64,000 nucleotides of DNA from the NCBI RefSeq assembly GCF_001567565.1, contig NZ_LSSW01000026.1:1-64000 (forward strand). Reading direction: 5' to 3'. Position 1 is the stretch's first letter. Every line of letters starts with the position of its first letter. The notes under the pieces are model-generated. The model ran no database searches and was not told the DNA's origin. It saw nothing but the letters and a program-made list of their open reading frames with translations. Below are positions 36,744-44,647 of the stretch, in pieces. The translations under genes and the position numbers were made by a program. This stretch comes from Ectopseudomonas composti. Its GTDB lineage: Bacteria > Pseudomonadota > Gammaproteobacteria > Pseudomonadales > Pseudomonadaceae.

Positions 36744-37076
36744 TTAGCTGGTAGGCGATTGAACCCATTTTATTTGCTCTTTTATGAAAGTGCCTAGCCA
36801 TTTTGTATGCCCATTTTCTTGAGCGCACTCTACTTCAAAGGTCTCACCATTGTTATGAACTATTACAACCGCACCTAAATCACCGACTTCTGCTTCAGGC
36901 ACTTCTGAATTTTCAGAAATTACTTTTATAACGTCATGCACTTTTATGCTTTTAAAACACCCTAAGCATAACGCTTCATTTCTCTGTTCTTTAAGCTTCA
37001 GCTCTTGGAATGCATCATTTGAGGTGATTCTCAAATGGAACTCCTCTCCACACCTGGTACATTTGGTATATGCCAT
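36744..37076 (-). CDS. Zinc-ribbon / DUF4926-like protein (gene cassette)
   Basis: A 110-residue protein. The N-terminus has Cys6-x2-Cys9 (CTRCGEEF) and later CLGCF, a likely four-Cys zinc ribbon. The C-terminal half (HDVIKVIS.., VGDLGAVVIVHNNGETFEVEC) resembles the small DUF4926 domain, found in toxin-antitoxin-like contexts. The cassette starts at GTTATGT (37096-37090), which matches the ACATAAT R'' box of the attC downstream, so gene plus attC form one complete cassette of about 425 bases. Confidence 0.7.
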   Translation of the reverse strand: MAYTKCTRCGEEFHLRITSNDAFQELKLKEQRNEALCLGCFKSIKVHDVIKVISENSEVPEAEVGDLGAVVIVHNNGETFEVECAQENGHTKWLGTFIKEQIKWVQSPTS

Positions 37077-37089
37077 GATCTCTACTTAC

Positions 37090-37096
37090 ACATAAC
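37090..37096 (-). other. Cassette boundary (GTTATGT core site)
   Basis: Minus-strand GTTATGT, the G/TTRRRY-like recombination core that opens the first cassette. Its complement, ACATAAC, matches the cassette's own R'' box (ACATAAT) in six of seven bases. No attI or attC fold could be recognised upstream of it. Confidence 0.6.
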
Positions 37097-37350
37097 AGTG
37101 ATTAGATAGTCCTCCGTACTAATACAATAGCAGGGAAGGCGGTATAGCTCCGAAAAATGGCAGGGCTAAAAATCAGAGAAATTTAAATATTTCAATGGTT
37201 TAGAAGGCAAGGCGTGCACTAACGTGTACTCGTGTGACTTCCACATTTCACGCTTTCATTGTTACTGGATAGGTATACACAAAGGCACTGGAAAGGTGCA
37301 AGGCACGTGAGGACCGTGTCGAAATCAACGCTCAACACCGAGCTGCAGCG

Positions 37351-37414
37351 CGTAGGGTGGATGACGCTTTTCTTATCCACCGTTTGCGCTGGCCGTTCGG
37401 GCTACTGGCTATCG
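37351..37414 (+). repeat. Right flanking direct repeat of the AT-rich island
   Basis: CGTAGGGTGGATGACGCTTTTC.TATCCACCGTTTG..GGC.GTTCGGGCTACTGGCTATCG. Direct copy of 35861-35939, lacking the 14-base insert of the left copy. Confidence 0.75.
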
Positions 37415-37471
37415 AAAGCCTCGCCGCTGAAGCGCCTCCCACGCTGCGGTGGATGTTTCTGTATCTGTGGA

Positions 37472-37535
37472 AGGGGCTTTCGGCTCTGGCAACCTGCTTC
37501 GCTCTACCTCCTGCATCCATGCGGTCGTAGCCGCG
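37472..37535. repeat. Long composite intergenic repeat, copy 2
   Basis: Nearly identical to 5745-5811 over about 65 bases (GGGGCTTTCGGCTCTGGCA..CTGCTTCGCTCTACCTCCT..). The GCCGCTGAAGCGCCTCCCAC part, which follows in copy 1, lies upstream here at about 37423-37442. Confidence 0.7.
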
Positions 37536-37555
37536 ACGGGTAGCGGGCAAAGCTC

Positions 37556-37576
37556 CCCGGATTTCATCCGGGCTAC
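37556..37576 (-). repeat. REP-like 'GTAGCCCGGATGAAATCCGGG' element
   Basis: Same palindrome as at 116, in reverse orientation, about 100 bases before hvfA. Confidence 0.65.
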
Positions 37577-37675
37577 GAAAAATTTCAGCCTCGCTGTAAC
37601 GCCCGCATCTCTGCCTCGTCAATTGCTGCGAGGACGCCAATCCGGCGCCGCATTCGAAACCGATGGAGAGATGCC

Positions 37676-37969
37676 ATGAAACAACTCAATACCCTGACCG
37701 CTACCCTGGGCGCCGCACTGCTGACTTCCGTGGCCTTCACCGCCCATGCCGCAGGCAATCCGTTTGCCGCGCAGGAACTGGCCAGCGGTTACAGCCTGGC
37801 CGCCGCCGAGAAAGCGCAGGAAGGTTCCTGTGGCGAAGGCAAATGCGGCGGCGAGATGAAGGCCGACAAGGAAGGCAAATGTGGCGAGGGCAAATGTGGC
37901 GCCGAGAAGAAGGCTGATGCCGAGGGTAAATGCGGCGAAGGCAAGTGCGGCGGCGAGAAGAGCGAGTAA
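37676..37969 (+). CDS. hvfA: HvfA-family RiPP metallophore precursor
   Basis: A 97-residue precursor peptide. Signal peptide with cut after AHA (residue 25), a leader (about 26-48), and a core made of three tandem 17-residue units, each with two EGxCG motifs. Cys residues fall at 52/57, 69/74 and 86/91; five motifs are EGKCG and the first is EGSCG. In characterised HvfA/bufferin systems the MNIO enzyme converts such Cys to oxazolone/thioamide groups that bind copper. The enzyme and partner genes follow directly. Name by family resemblance. Confidence 0.88.
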   Translation: MKQLNTLTATLGAALLTSVAFTAHAAGNPFAAQELASGYSLAAAEKAQEGSCGEGKCGGEMKADKEGKCGEGKCGAEKKADAEGKCGEGKCGGEKSE

Positions 37970-37990
37970 GGGCGCAGGGGAGGACGGATC

Positions 37991-38833
37991 ATGCAACTCG
38001 CACACCTCACCGGCGCCGGCCTCGGCTTACGTCGCGGGCTACTCGCCGAGCTGATCGGTGATGACGCCAGCGGCGCGGATTTTCTCGAAGTGGCGCCGGA
38101 GAACTGGATCGGTGTCGGCGGTCGGCTGGGCAAGCAATTGCGTGCCCTGAGCGAACGTCGGCCACTGTTGTGCCATGGTCTGTCCCTCAACCTTGGCGGC
38201 TTCGCGCCGCTGAATCTGGAGTTGCTACACGCCATCAAGGGCTTTCTCGACGCGCATGGTGTGCTGGCCTACAGCGAGCATCTGTCCGCCTGTGCCGACG
38301 AGGGTCAGCTGTATGACCTGATGCCGCTGCCGTTCTGCGAAGAGTCGGTAGTGCGCATCGCCGAGCGCGTGCGCATCGTTCAGGACGTGCTGGAGCGGCC
38401 GCTGATCATCGAGAACGTCTCGGCCTACGCGCGCCTGCCAGGCGAACTGGACGAGGTGGATTTCGTCCGCGCGGTGCTGGAGCGAGCCGACTGCCAGCTG
38501 TTGCTGGACGTCAACAACGTCTACGTCAACAGCCTCAACTTCGGCTTCGATGCCGATGCCTATATTGCCGCGATGCCCAGTGAGCGCATCGCCTATTTGC
38601 ACGTCGCCGGTCATTACGATCAGGCGGCGGATCTGAAGATCGACACCCACGGTGCGCCGGTGATCGACCCGGTGTGGGCACTGCTGAGTAGCGCTTACGC
38701 ACGGCATGGCGTACGCCCGACCCTGCTGGAGCGAGACTTCAATTTCCCGCCACTGGCCGAGCTGTATGCCGAGTTGGCGCATATCCGCAGCCTGCAACAG
38801 GCCACGCAACCGCTGAGCAGGTACGGCACATGA
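37991..38833 (+). CDS. hvfB: MNIO-family (DUF692) RiPP-modifying enzyme
   Basis: A 280-residue TIM-barrel, multinuclear non-heme iron oxygenase-type enzyme (formerly UPF0276). Likely metal ligands are spread as in the family: His62 (CHGLSLN), Glu96-His97 (SEHLS), Glu141-Asn142 (ENVSAY), Asp173..Asn176 (LDVNNVYVN), His204 and His208 (LHVAGH). It should oxidise Cys residues of the hvfA core. It starts 21 bases after hvfA and overlaps hvfC by four bases (ATGA). Confidence 0.92.
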   Translation: MQLAHLTGAGLGLRRGLLAELIGDDASGADFLEVAPENWIGVGGRLGKQLRALSERRPLLCHGLSLNLGGFAPLNLELLHAIKGFLDAHGVLAYSEHLSACADEGQLYDLMPLPFCEESVVRIAERVRIVQDVLERPLIIENVSAYARLPGELDEVDFVRAVLERADCQLLLDVNNVYVNSLNFGFDADAYIAAMPSERIAYLHVAGHYDQAADLKIDTHGAPVIDPVWALLSSAYARHGVRPTLLERDFNFPPLAELYAELAHIRSLQQATQPLSRYGT

Positions 38834-39540
38834 GCAGTATCCAGCAGCAGCGCGATTTCGCCGCACGTATCCGCCAACCCGAGGCACAGCCGCTATTGCC
38901 GGGCATCACCCGCGAGCGCATGGCGATCTACGAGGAGCTGTTCTTCAACAACGTCGCCAGCCTGGTGAGTGGTGCCTTCCCGGTGCTGCGCGCTGTGCTG
39001 GGCGCTGAGCGTTGGCAGAGTCTGCTGCGCAGTTTTCTTGCCGAGCACCGTGCAGCCACCCCCTATTTCCTGGAAATCAGCCAAGAGTTCATCGCCTGGC
39101 TGCAGCAGGGCTATCGTGCTGAGCCGCAGGATCCGCCGTTCATGCTGGAGCTGGCGCACTACGAGTGGGTCGAGCTGGCGCTGGATGTCAGTGACGCGCA
39201 GTTGCCCGAGCGCGGCTGGTCGCCACTGGCCTGGCCGCTGGCTTATCGCTGGCCGGTGCAGATGATCGGTGCCGATCACTGCCCCGCGCAGCCTCCGACT
39301 GAGCCGACCTGTCTGCTGGTCTGGCGCGACCGCCAGGATCAGGTGCGCTTCATGCAACTGGCGCCTTTCGCCTACCAGCTGGCGCTACGCCTGCAGACCG
39401 GCGAGTCGCCAGTGCGGGCGCAGCTCGAGCTGGCTGCGGCTCACGGCCTGGCCGCTGATCGCGGCTATTTCGACAACGCCCGCGCGCTGCTGGATGACTG
39501 GCAGGCGCGCGATATCTGGTTTCCGCATCCCGAGGACTGA
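38830..39540 (+). CDS. hvfC: DUF2063 partner protein of the MNIO enzyme
   Basis: A 236-residue protein with the N-terminal putative DNA-binding/RRE-like DUF2063 domain (QQRDFAARIRQPEAQPLLPGI, RMAIYEELFFNNVASLVSGAFPVLRAVLG) and a C-terminal domain. In related pathways this partner binds the precursor leader and the MNIO enzyme. Coupled to hvfB by an ATGA overlap and followed by the DoxX gene after five bases. Confidence 0.9.
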   Translation: MSSIQQQRDFAARIRQPEAQPLLPGITRERMAIYEELFFNNVASLVSGAFPVLRAVLGAERWQSLLRSFLAEHRAATPYFLEISQEFIAWLQQGYRAEPQDPPFMLELAHYEWVELALDVSDAQLPERGWSPLAWPLAYRWPVQMIGADHCPAQPPTEPTCLLVWRDRQDQVRFMQLAPFAYQLALRLQTGESPVRAQLELAAAHGLAADRGYFDNARALLDDWQARDIWFPHPED

Positions 39541-39545
39541 CCGTC

Positions 39546-40154
39546 ATGATCGCTTTGCTCAATCGCTTGCAGGATGCGCTGGACGCTTCCCGCCGCCTGG
39601 ATTTCTTTGGCCCTTTGCTACTGCGCCTGTATCTGGTGCCGGTGTTCTGGATGGCCGGCATGCAGAAGCTGTCGGATATCGAGGCCACCGCCGCCTGGTT
39701 CGGCAACCCGGACTGGGGCCTTGGCCTGCCGTTTCCCGAATTGCTGGCCTGGGCGGCGGCGCTGACCGAGGCCGGTGGCGCCATCCTGCTGCTGTTCGGC
39801 TTGGCTGTTCGCTGGATCAGCATTCCCTTGATCGTCACCATGCTGGTGGCCATCGTCACCGTGCATTGGCCCTATGGCTGGCAGGCAATTGCCGACCCAT
39901 CGGCTCCCTTTGCCAACGAGCGAGTGCTGGCTGCAGCGGATAAGCTCGAGCGGGCGCGGAGCATCCTGCGTGAGCACGGCAACTACGACTGGCTGACCGG
40001 CAGCGGCAAGTTCGTCGTGCTGAACAACGGCATCGAATTCGCCGCGACCTATCTGGTGATGCTGGTTGTGCTGTTTTTCAGCGGAGCCGGGCGCTGGTTG
40101 AGCATCGATTACTGGCTGGCGCGGCGTTTCAGGCCGCGCCGTGAGGTGATCTAG
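39546..40154 (+). CDS. hvfX: DoxX-family membrane protein of the hvf cluster
   Basis: A 202-residue inner-membrane protein with about four hydrophobic helices and the DoxX features FGPLLLRLYLVPVFWMAGMQKL and GLALPFPELLAWAAA-like TEAGGAILLLFGLAVR. A DoxX protein is the usual fourth gene of these clusters; its exact role (redox or quinone link) is unsettled. Ends just short of a convergent AraC gene, with overlapping stop regions. Confidence 0.88.
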   Translation: MIALLNRLQDALDASRRLDFFGPLLLRLYLVPVFWMAGMQKLSDIEATAAWFGNPDWGLGLPFPELLAWAAALTEAGGAILLLFGLAVRWISIPLIVTMLVAIVTVHWPYGWQAIADPSAPFANERVLAAADKLERARSILREHGNYDWLTGSGKFVVLNNGIEFAATYLVMLVVLFFSGAGRWLSIDYWLARRFRPRREVI

Positions 40155-41185
40155 CCCAGCGGATTATCCCGACGCCGGCTTTCGCGAAACTCGCCCGGCG
40201 TCTGTCCGGTCCAGCTCTTGAAGCTGCGGTGGAACGAGCGTGATTCGGTGAAGCCCAGGTAGCAGGCGATGTCCTGAATCGCCAGATCGCTGCGCAGCAG
40301 GTAGTGCTCGGCCAGTTCCTGGCGCAGCTCATCGAGTATCTGCTGGTAGCTGGTGCCGGCCTGCTGCAGGTGACGTTGCAGGGTGCGCACGGTCATGTCG
40401 AACTTCTCCGCTACCCGTTCCTTGCGCGGCAGGCCGTCCTTGAGCAGCAGGCGCAGGGCGTTCTTCACCCGGCGTGGCAACGGCTCGTCGTCGTCCAGCC
40501 CGGCCATCAGGGTCAGGGCATGTTCTTCCAGCGTGCGCAGCAGGTTGGCATCAGCCTGGCGCAGCGGCACGCCGAGGTAGTCCAGCGGCACCAGCAGGGC
40601 GTTGCAGGGCTGCTCGAACAACACCGGGCAGCCGAACAGCTGTTGGTACTCGGTCAGCTCGGTGGTCGCCGGTTGCGCGTGTTCGAACCAGACCTCGCGC
40701 GGCGAATGTTCGGAGTCAGCGATCCAGCGCGCGTACAGCAGCCAGGAGGCGAGCACGTTCTCCACCATATGACGGCGCACCTGCGGCGCCTGATGACGGC
40801 AGCTCCAGATCAGCCGCACATGATCTTCGGCCGCCTCGATACGGCTGGTGCCCATGTCGCCTACCAGTTTTTCGTACGGCACGATGCGGCCCATGGCTTC
40901 GCCCAGGGTGGCGCAGTTCATGGCGATGTAGCCGAGCACGCTCCACGAGCCGGGCTGGACGAAACGCGCAGCATGCAGGCCGAATAGCGAGTCGCCGGAC
41001 ACCTCGATCAGATGCGCCAGCAGGCGCTCATGCACCTCGCTGGGCATGCGCTTGCCATTGTCGGCCAGGTCCTGCGCGCCAATACCGGCGGCGGCCAGAG
41101 CGCGGTCGATGTCCAGGCCGAGCTGTTCGGCGTGACGCAGGTACTTGAGCAGGGCGGGAACCGAGGTATAGCCGAGGTTTTCCAT
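40151..41185 (-). CDS. AraC-family transcriptional regulator
   Basis: A 344-residue regulator with the N-terminal Arabinose_bd-like domain of the OruR/ArgR-type subgroup (SGDSLFGLHAARFVQPGSWSVLGY) and a C-terminal HTH_18 domain (LAIQDIACYLGFTESRSFHRSFKSWTGQTPGEFR). It is divergent from the three-gene flavoprotein-kinase set at 41.3-46.2 kb and is the probable regulator of it. ATG 41185 starts the homologous part; the upstream frame is noise. Confidence 0.9.
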   Translation of the reverse strand: MENLGYTSVPALLKYLRHAEQLGLDIDRALAAAGIGAQDLADNGKRMPSEVHERLLAHLIEVSGDSLFGLHAARFVQPGSWSVLGYIAMNCATLGEAMGRIVPYEKLVGDMGTSRIEAAEDHVRLIWSCRHQAPQVRRHMVENVLASWLLYARWIADSEHSPREVWFEHAQPATTELTEYQQLFGCPVLFEQPCNALLVPLDYLGVPLRQADANLLRTLEEHALTLMAGLDDDEPLPRRVKNALRLLLKDGLPRKERVAEKFDMTVRTLQRHLQQAGTSYQQILDELRQELAEHYLLRSDLAIQDIACYLGFTESRSFHRSFKSWTGQTPGEFRESRRRDNPLG

Positions 41186-41310
41186 GGATTCTTCTTGTTC
41201 TGGGGTGCCTGTCTTGATTGGCGATAGCGCCTGTCCCGATTCGACAGTGACGGAAATCGGCGGCTGGCTAGTATAGGCAGCCATAAGTGCTGATCGGAAT
41301 GGGGGATGCG

Positions 41311-42906
41311 ATGCGACGCTGGAACGGATGGGGTGACGAGGCAACCGAAGTGGAACTGCCGGCCCATGGCGAGGCTTTTCTCGCTGAACTGGTCGGGCCT
41401 GGCCAGCGTCTGGCCGATGCCAGCCTGCAGGACGTACTGGCGCGGGTGCCGGCCTCGCGCCTGGCACCGCATCCGCTGATCAGCGTTGATGCCGAGGTGC
41501 GCGTGCGCCACGCCCGTGGTCAGAGCCTGCCGGATTGGCTGGCGATGCGCTCCGGTGACTTCGGCCTGTTTCCCGATGGCGTCGCCTGCCCGGAAAGCGC
41601 CGCGCAGATTCGTGACCTGCTGGCCTGGGCGCAGCAGCACGACGTGACCCTGATTCCCTACGGCGGCGGCACTTCGGTGGCCGGCCATATCAACCCGCAG
41701 GCCGGCCAGCGCCCGGTGTTGACCCTGTCGCTGGAGCGCATGACGCGCCTGCTGGAGATCGACGAGGACAGCCTGATCGCCACCTTCGGCCCCGGCGCCA
41801 ATGGCCCGCAGGTGGAAAGCCAGCTGCGCGCCCGTGGCTACACCCTGGGGCATTTTCCGCAGTCCTGGGAGCTGTCGACCCTCGGTGGCTGGGTCGCCAG
41901 TCGCTCCAGCGGCCAGCAGTCGCTGCGCTACGGGCGGATCGAGCAATTGTTCGCCGGCGGCAAGCTGGAAACCTTCGCCGGTACCCTGGAGATTCCAACC
42001 TTCCCGGCGTCGGCCGCCGGGCCCGACCTGCGCGAGCTGGTGATGGGCTCGGAAGGACGCTTCGGGGTGATCTCCGAGGTGCGCGTGCGCATCAGTCGTC
42101 TGGCCGAGCAGGAGCGCTTCTACGCTGTGTTCCTGCCTGACTGGCAGCAGGCGCTGAGCGCTATTCGCAGCCTGGCCCAGGCGCGCGTGCCGCTGTCGAT
42201 GCTGCGCCTGTCCAACGCCATCGAAACCCGCACCCAGCTGGCGCTGGCTGGTCACCCGCAACAGATCGCCCTGTTGGAAAAATACCTGGCCCTGCGCGGC
42301 GCCCGTGACGGCAAGTGCATGCTGACCTTCGGCGTTACCGGCAGCCGGGTGCAGAACGCCGCCTCGCTGAAACAGGCGCGGCGCCTGCTGAAAGGTTTTG
42401 GCGGTGTATTTACCGGTACCCTGCTGGGCAAGAAGTGGGAGCACAACCGCTTCCGTTTCCCTTACCTGCGTCATGGCTTGTGGGAGCGCGGCTACCTGGT
42501 GGACACCCTGGAAACCGCTACCGACTGGTCCAACGTCGACAACCTGCTGAACAAGGTCGAGGCCAGCCTGCGTAACGAGCTGGCCGGTGATGGCGAGCGG
42601 GTGCACGTGTTCACCCACCTGTCGCACGTCTACGGCGAAGGTTCGAGCATCTACACCACCTACGTGTTCCGCCCCGGCAGCGACTACGCCGAGGCCATGG
42701 CGCGCTGGCAACGGCTCAAGGCGGCGGCCAGCCGCACCATCGCCGAGAATCGCGGCACCATCAGCCACCAGCACGGCGTCGGCCGCGACCACGCGCCCTA
42801 CCTGGTGGCGGAGAAGGGCGAGCTGGGCATGGCCACGCTGCGCAGCCTGGCCACGCATTTCGACCCCGACCAGCGCCTGGCGCCTGGCGTATTGCTGCAG
42901 GACTGA
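41311..42906 (+). CDS. FAD-binding oxidase, alkyl-DHAP synthase-like
   Basis: A 531-residue flavoprotein close to alkyldihydroxyacetonephosphate synthase. It starts with the family tag RRWNGWGDE, has a PCMH-type FAD domain (PYGGGTSVAGH near residue 118, LSTLGGWVASRSSGQQSLRYG) and the late HQHGVGRDHAPYL segment that bears the catalytic His in AGPS. True bacterial ether-lipid activity is not proven for this subgroup. Start 41311 is preceded by GGGGGATG; 41287/41299 are alternatives. Stop is two bases before the next gene. Confidence 0.88.
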   Translation: MRRWNGWGDEATEVELPAHGEAFLAELVGPGQRLADASLQDVLARVPASRLAPHPLISVDAEVRVRHARGQSLPDWLAMRSGDFGLFPDGVACPESAAQIRDLLAWAQQHDVTLIPYGGGTSVAGHINPQAGQRPVLTLSLERMTRLLEIDEDSLIATFGPGANGPQVESQLRARGYTLGHFPQSWELSTLGGWVASRSSGQQSLRYGRIEQLFAGGKLETFAGTLEIPTFPASAAGPDLRELVMGSEGRFGVISEVRVRISRLAEQERFYAVFLPDWQQALSAIRSLAQARVPLSMLRLSNAIETRTQLALAGHPQQIALLEKYLALRGARDGKCMLTFGVTGSRVQNAASLKQARRLLKGFGGVFTGTLLGKKWEHNRFRFPYLRHGLWERGYLVDTLETATDWSNVDNLLNKVEASLRNELAGDGERVHVFTHLSHVYGEGSSIYTTYVFRPGSDYAEAMARWQRLKAAASRTIAENRGTISHQHGVGRDHAPYLVAEKGELGMATLRSLATHFDPDQRLAPGVLLQD

Positions 42907-42908
42907 GC

Positions 42909-44489
42909 ATGGAATCCTGGAACGCCACCTGGCGCACGCGCGCACTGCCTGAACTGGCTGCGCGCGATTGGGATCTGCTGGTGATCGGCGGCGGTATCTG
43001 CGGCGCCGGCATCCTGCGTGAGGCAGCGCGGCGGGGCTGGCGTTGCCTGTTGCTGGAGCAGCGCGACTTCGCCTGGGGCACCTCCAGTCGCTCGTCGAAG
43101 ATGGTGCACGGCGGCCTGCGTTACGTTGCCAAGGGGCAGCTGGGGCTGACCCGCGACTCGGTGCGCGAGCGCCAGCGCTTGCTCGGTGAGGCGCCGGGGC
43201 TGGTGGAGCCACTGAGCTTTTTCATGCCGCACTACCGCGGGGGCTTTCCCGGGCCGAAAGTTTTTGGCGGCCTGCTCAGCCTGTACGACGCCCTTGCCGG
43301 TAAGCGCAATCATCTGTTCTACCCATTGCAGCAACTGCGTTACCTGGCGCCGGGTATTCGCGAGGACGGCCTGCTTGGCGGCACACGGTTCTTCGATGCG
43401 GTGACCGACGACGCGCGTCTGGTGCAGCGCGTGCTGGGCGAGGCGCGCGCCGAAGGCGGCGAGGCGGTCAATGGCATGCGCGTGGTCGAGTTGTTGCGTG
43501 AAGCCGGGCAGGTGGTCGGCGTACTGGCCGAGGATGTGGAAACGGGCATTCAGTACCGCCTGCGCAGCCGCGCCGTGGCGCAAGCCACCGGTGCCTGGGC
43601 CGATCGCCTGCGCCAGTCCGGCAATGGTCGCATCCGTCCGCTGCGCGGCAGCCACCTGTTGCTGCCGAGCTGGCGCCTGCCAGTGGCGCATGCCTTCAGC
43701 TTCATGCACGAAAGAGATGGGCGACCGGTGTTCGTCTTCCCCTGGGAAGGCGCGACGGTGATCGGCACCACCGATCTGGATCATGCTGACGAGCTCGATC
43801 ATGAAGCCGCCATCAGCGCCGAGGAGGTCGATTACCTGTTGGCCGCTTGTGCCCAGCAATTTCCCACTGCGCAGGTGAGTCGCGCCGACGTTCTGTCGAC
43901 CTGGGCGGGCGTGCGCCCTGTGGTGAGCGATGGTGGCGGCGCACTGAAACCCTCCGACGAGAAGCGCGAGCATGCGCTGTGGATCGAGCCGGGCAGCGTG
44001 GCTCTCGCTGGCGGCAAGCTCACCACCTTCCGCCTGCTGGCGCTGGAGGTGCTGCGTGCCTGTGCCGGATTCGTCGGCAAAGCGGTGGACGATCAGGGCG
44101 GCGCGGTTTTCGCTGCGAATATGCCGACACCGATGCCGACCTTGAGCCCGGCGCAGCAACGCCGCCTGGCTGGGCGCCACGGCCGTCAGCTGTCGGAGGT
44201 GCTGCGCCTGATCGAGGAGATTGGCAGCGATTGCGTCGCGGGTACCGACACCCTGTGGGCCGAACTGGCCTGGGCTGCCGAAGGTGAGCTGGTGCTGCAT
44301 CTGGACGATCTGCTGCTGCGGCGCACGCGCCTGGGCCTGCTGTTGGCTGAAGGCGCCCGCGCCGAACTGCCGCGTATCCGCGCCCTGTGCCAGCCACGAC
44401 TGGGTTGGAACGATGCGCGCTGGCAGCAGGAAGAGGCGGATTACCTCACCTTGTGGCAACGCTGTTACAGCCTTCCGGAGACTGCATGA
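42909..44489 (+). CDS. Glycerol-3-phosphate dehydrogenase/oxidase family flavoprotein
   Basis: A 526-residue FAD enzyme like GlpD. N-terminal dinucleotide motif LLVIGGGICGAGILREAARRG (given in part: GGGICGAG near residue 24), then SSRSSKMVHGGLRYVAKGQ, the substrate-binding signature of GlpD. C-terminal helical domain present. The main glpD of pseudomonads lies with glpFKR, so this is a second copy (glpD2-like, PA3025 as I recall). Directly follows the AGPS-like gene and precedes the kinase. Confidence 0.88.
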   Translation: MESWNATWRTRALPELAARDWDLLVIGGGICGAGILREAARRGWRCLLLEQRDFAWGTSSRSSKMVHGGLRYVAKGQLGLTRDSVRERQRLLGEAPGLVEPLSFFMPHYRGGFPGPKVFGGLLSLYDALAGKRNHLFYPLQQLRYLAPGIREDGLLGGTRFFDAVTDDARLVQRVLGEARAEGGEAVNGMRVVELLREAGQVVGVLAEDVETGIQYRLRSRAVAQATGAWADRLRQSGNGRIRPLRGSHLLLPSWRLPVAHAFSFMHERDGRPVFVFPWEGATVIGTTDLDHADELDHEAAISAEEVDYLLAACAQQFPTAQVSRADVLSTWAGVRPVVSDGGGALKPSDEKREHALWIEPGSVALAGGKLTTFRLLALEVLRACAGFVGKAVDDQGGAVFAANMPTPMPTLSPAQQRRLAGRHGRQLSEVLRLIEEIGSDCVAGTDTLWAELAWAAEGELVLHLDDLLLRRTRLGLLLAEGARAELPRIRALCQPRLGWNDARWQQEEADYLTLWQRCYSLPETA

Positions 44490-44552
44490 TGGCGCTGCCG
44501 ACTTTCCGTAGGACGTCCGCCCCGGCAACCCGCTCGCCGATCCAGACTTGCT

Positions 44553-44613
44553 GTAGCCCGGATGACATCCGGGACTGAACCAACAGGCAGTTCCCGGATT
44601 TCATCCGGGCTAC
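44553..44613. repeat. Paired REP elements between GlpD-like and kinase genes
   Basis: GTAGCCCGGATGACATCCGGG and its inverse CCCGGATTTCATCCGGGCTAC, 18 bases apart. This inverted pair could fold in mRNA and may uncouple the kinase gene from the two genes upstream. Confidence 0.75.
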
Positions 44614-44647
44614 GCATGGCCAAATGCATGACATGAAGGACCACACC

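Larger units (their letters stand above)
37097..37675. other. Gene-free region between the island and hvfA
   Basis: About 580 bases. The first 250 are AT-rich and show no integrase remnant or other gene. From 37351 on there is a chain of repeats (37351, 37472, 37556) and then the hvfA leader, with TGGAGAG before its ATG. A copper- or sigma-dependent promoter would be expected in 37577-37670 but I could not identify one. Confidence 0.6.

Noticed and set aside
37097..37350. Integrase gene or attI next to the cassettes
   Set aside because: No open frame with tyrosine-recombinase motifs on either strand, and no recognisable attI.
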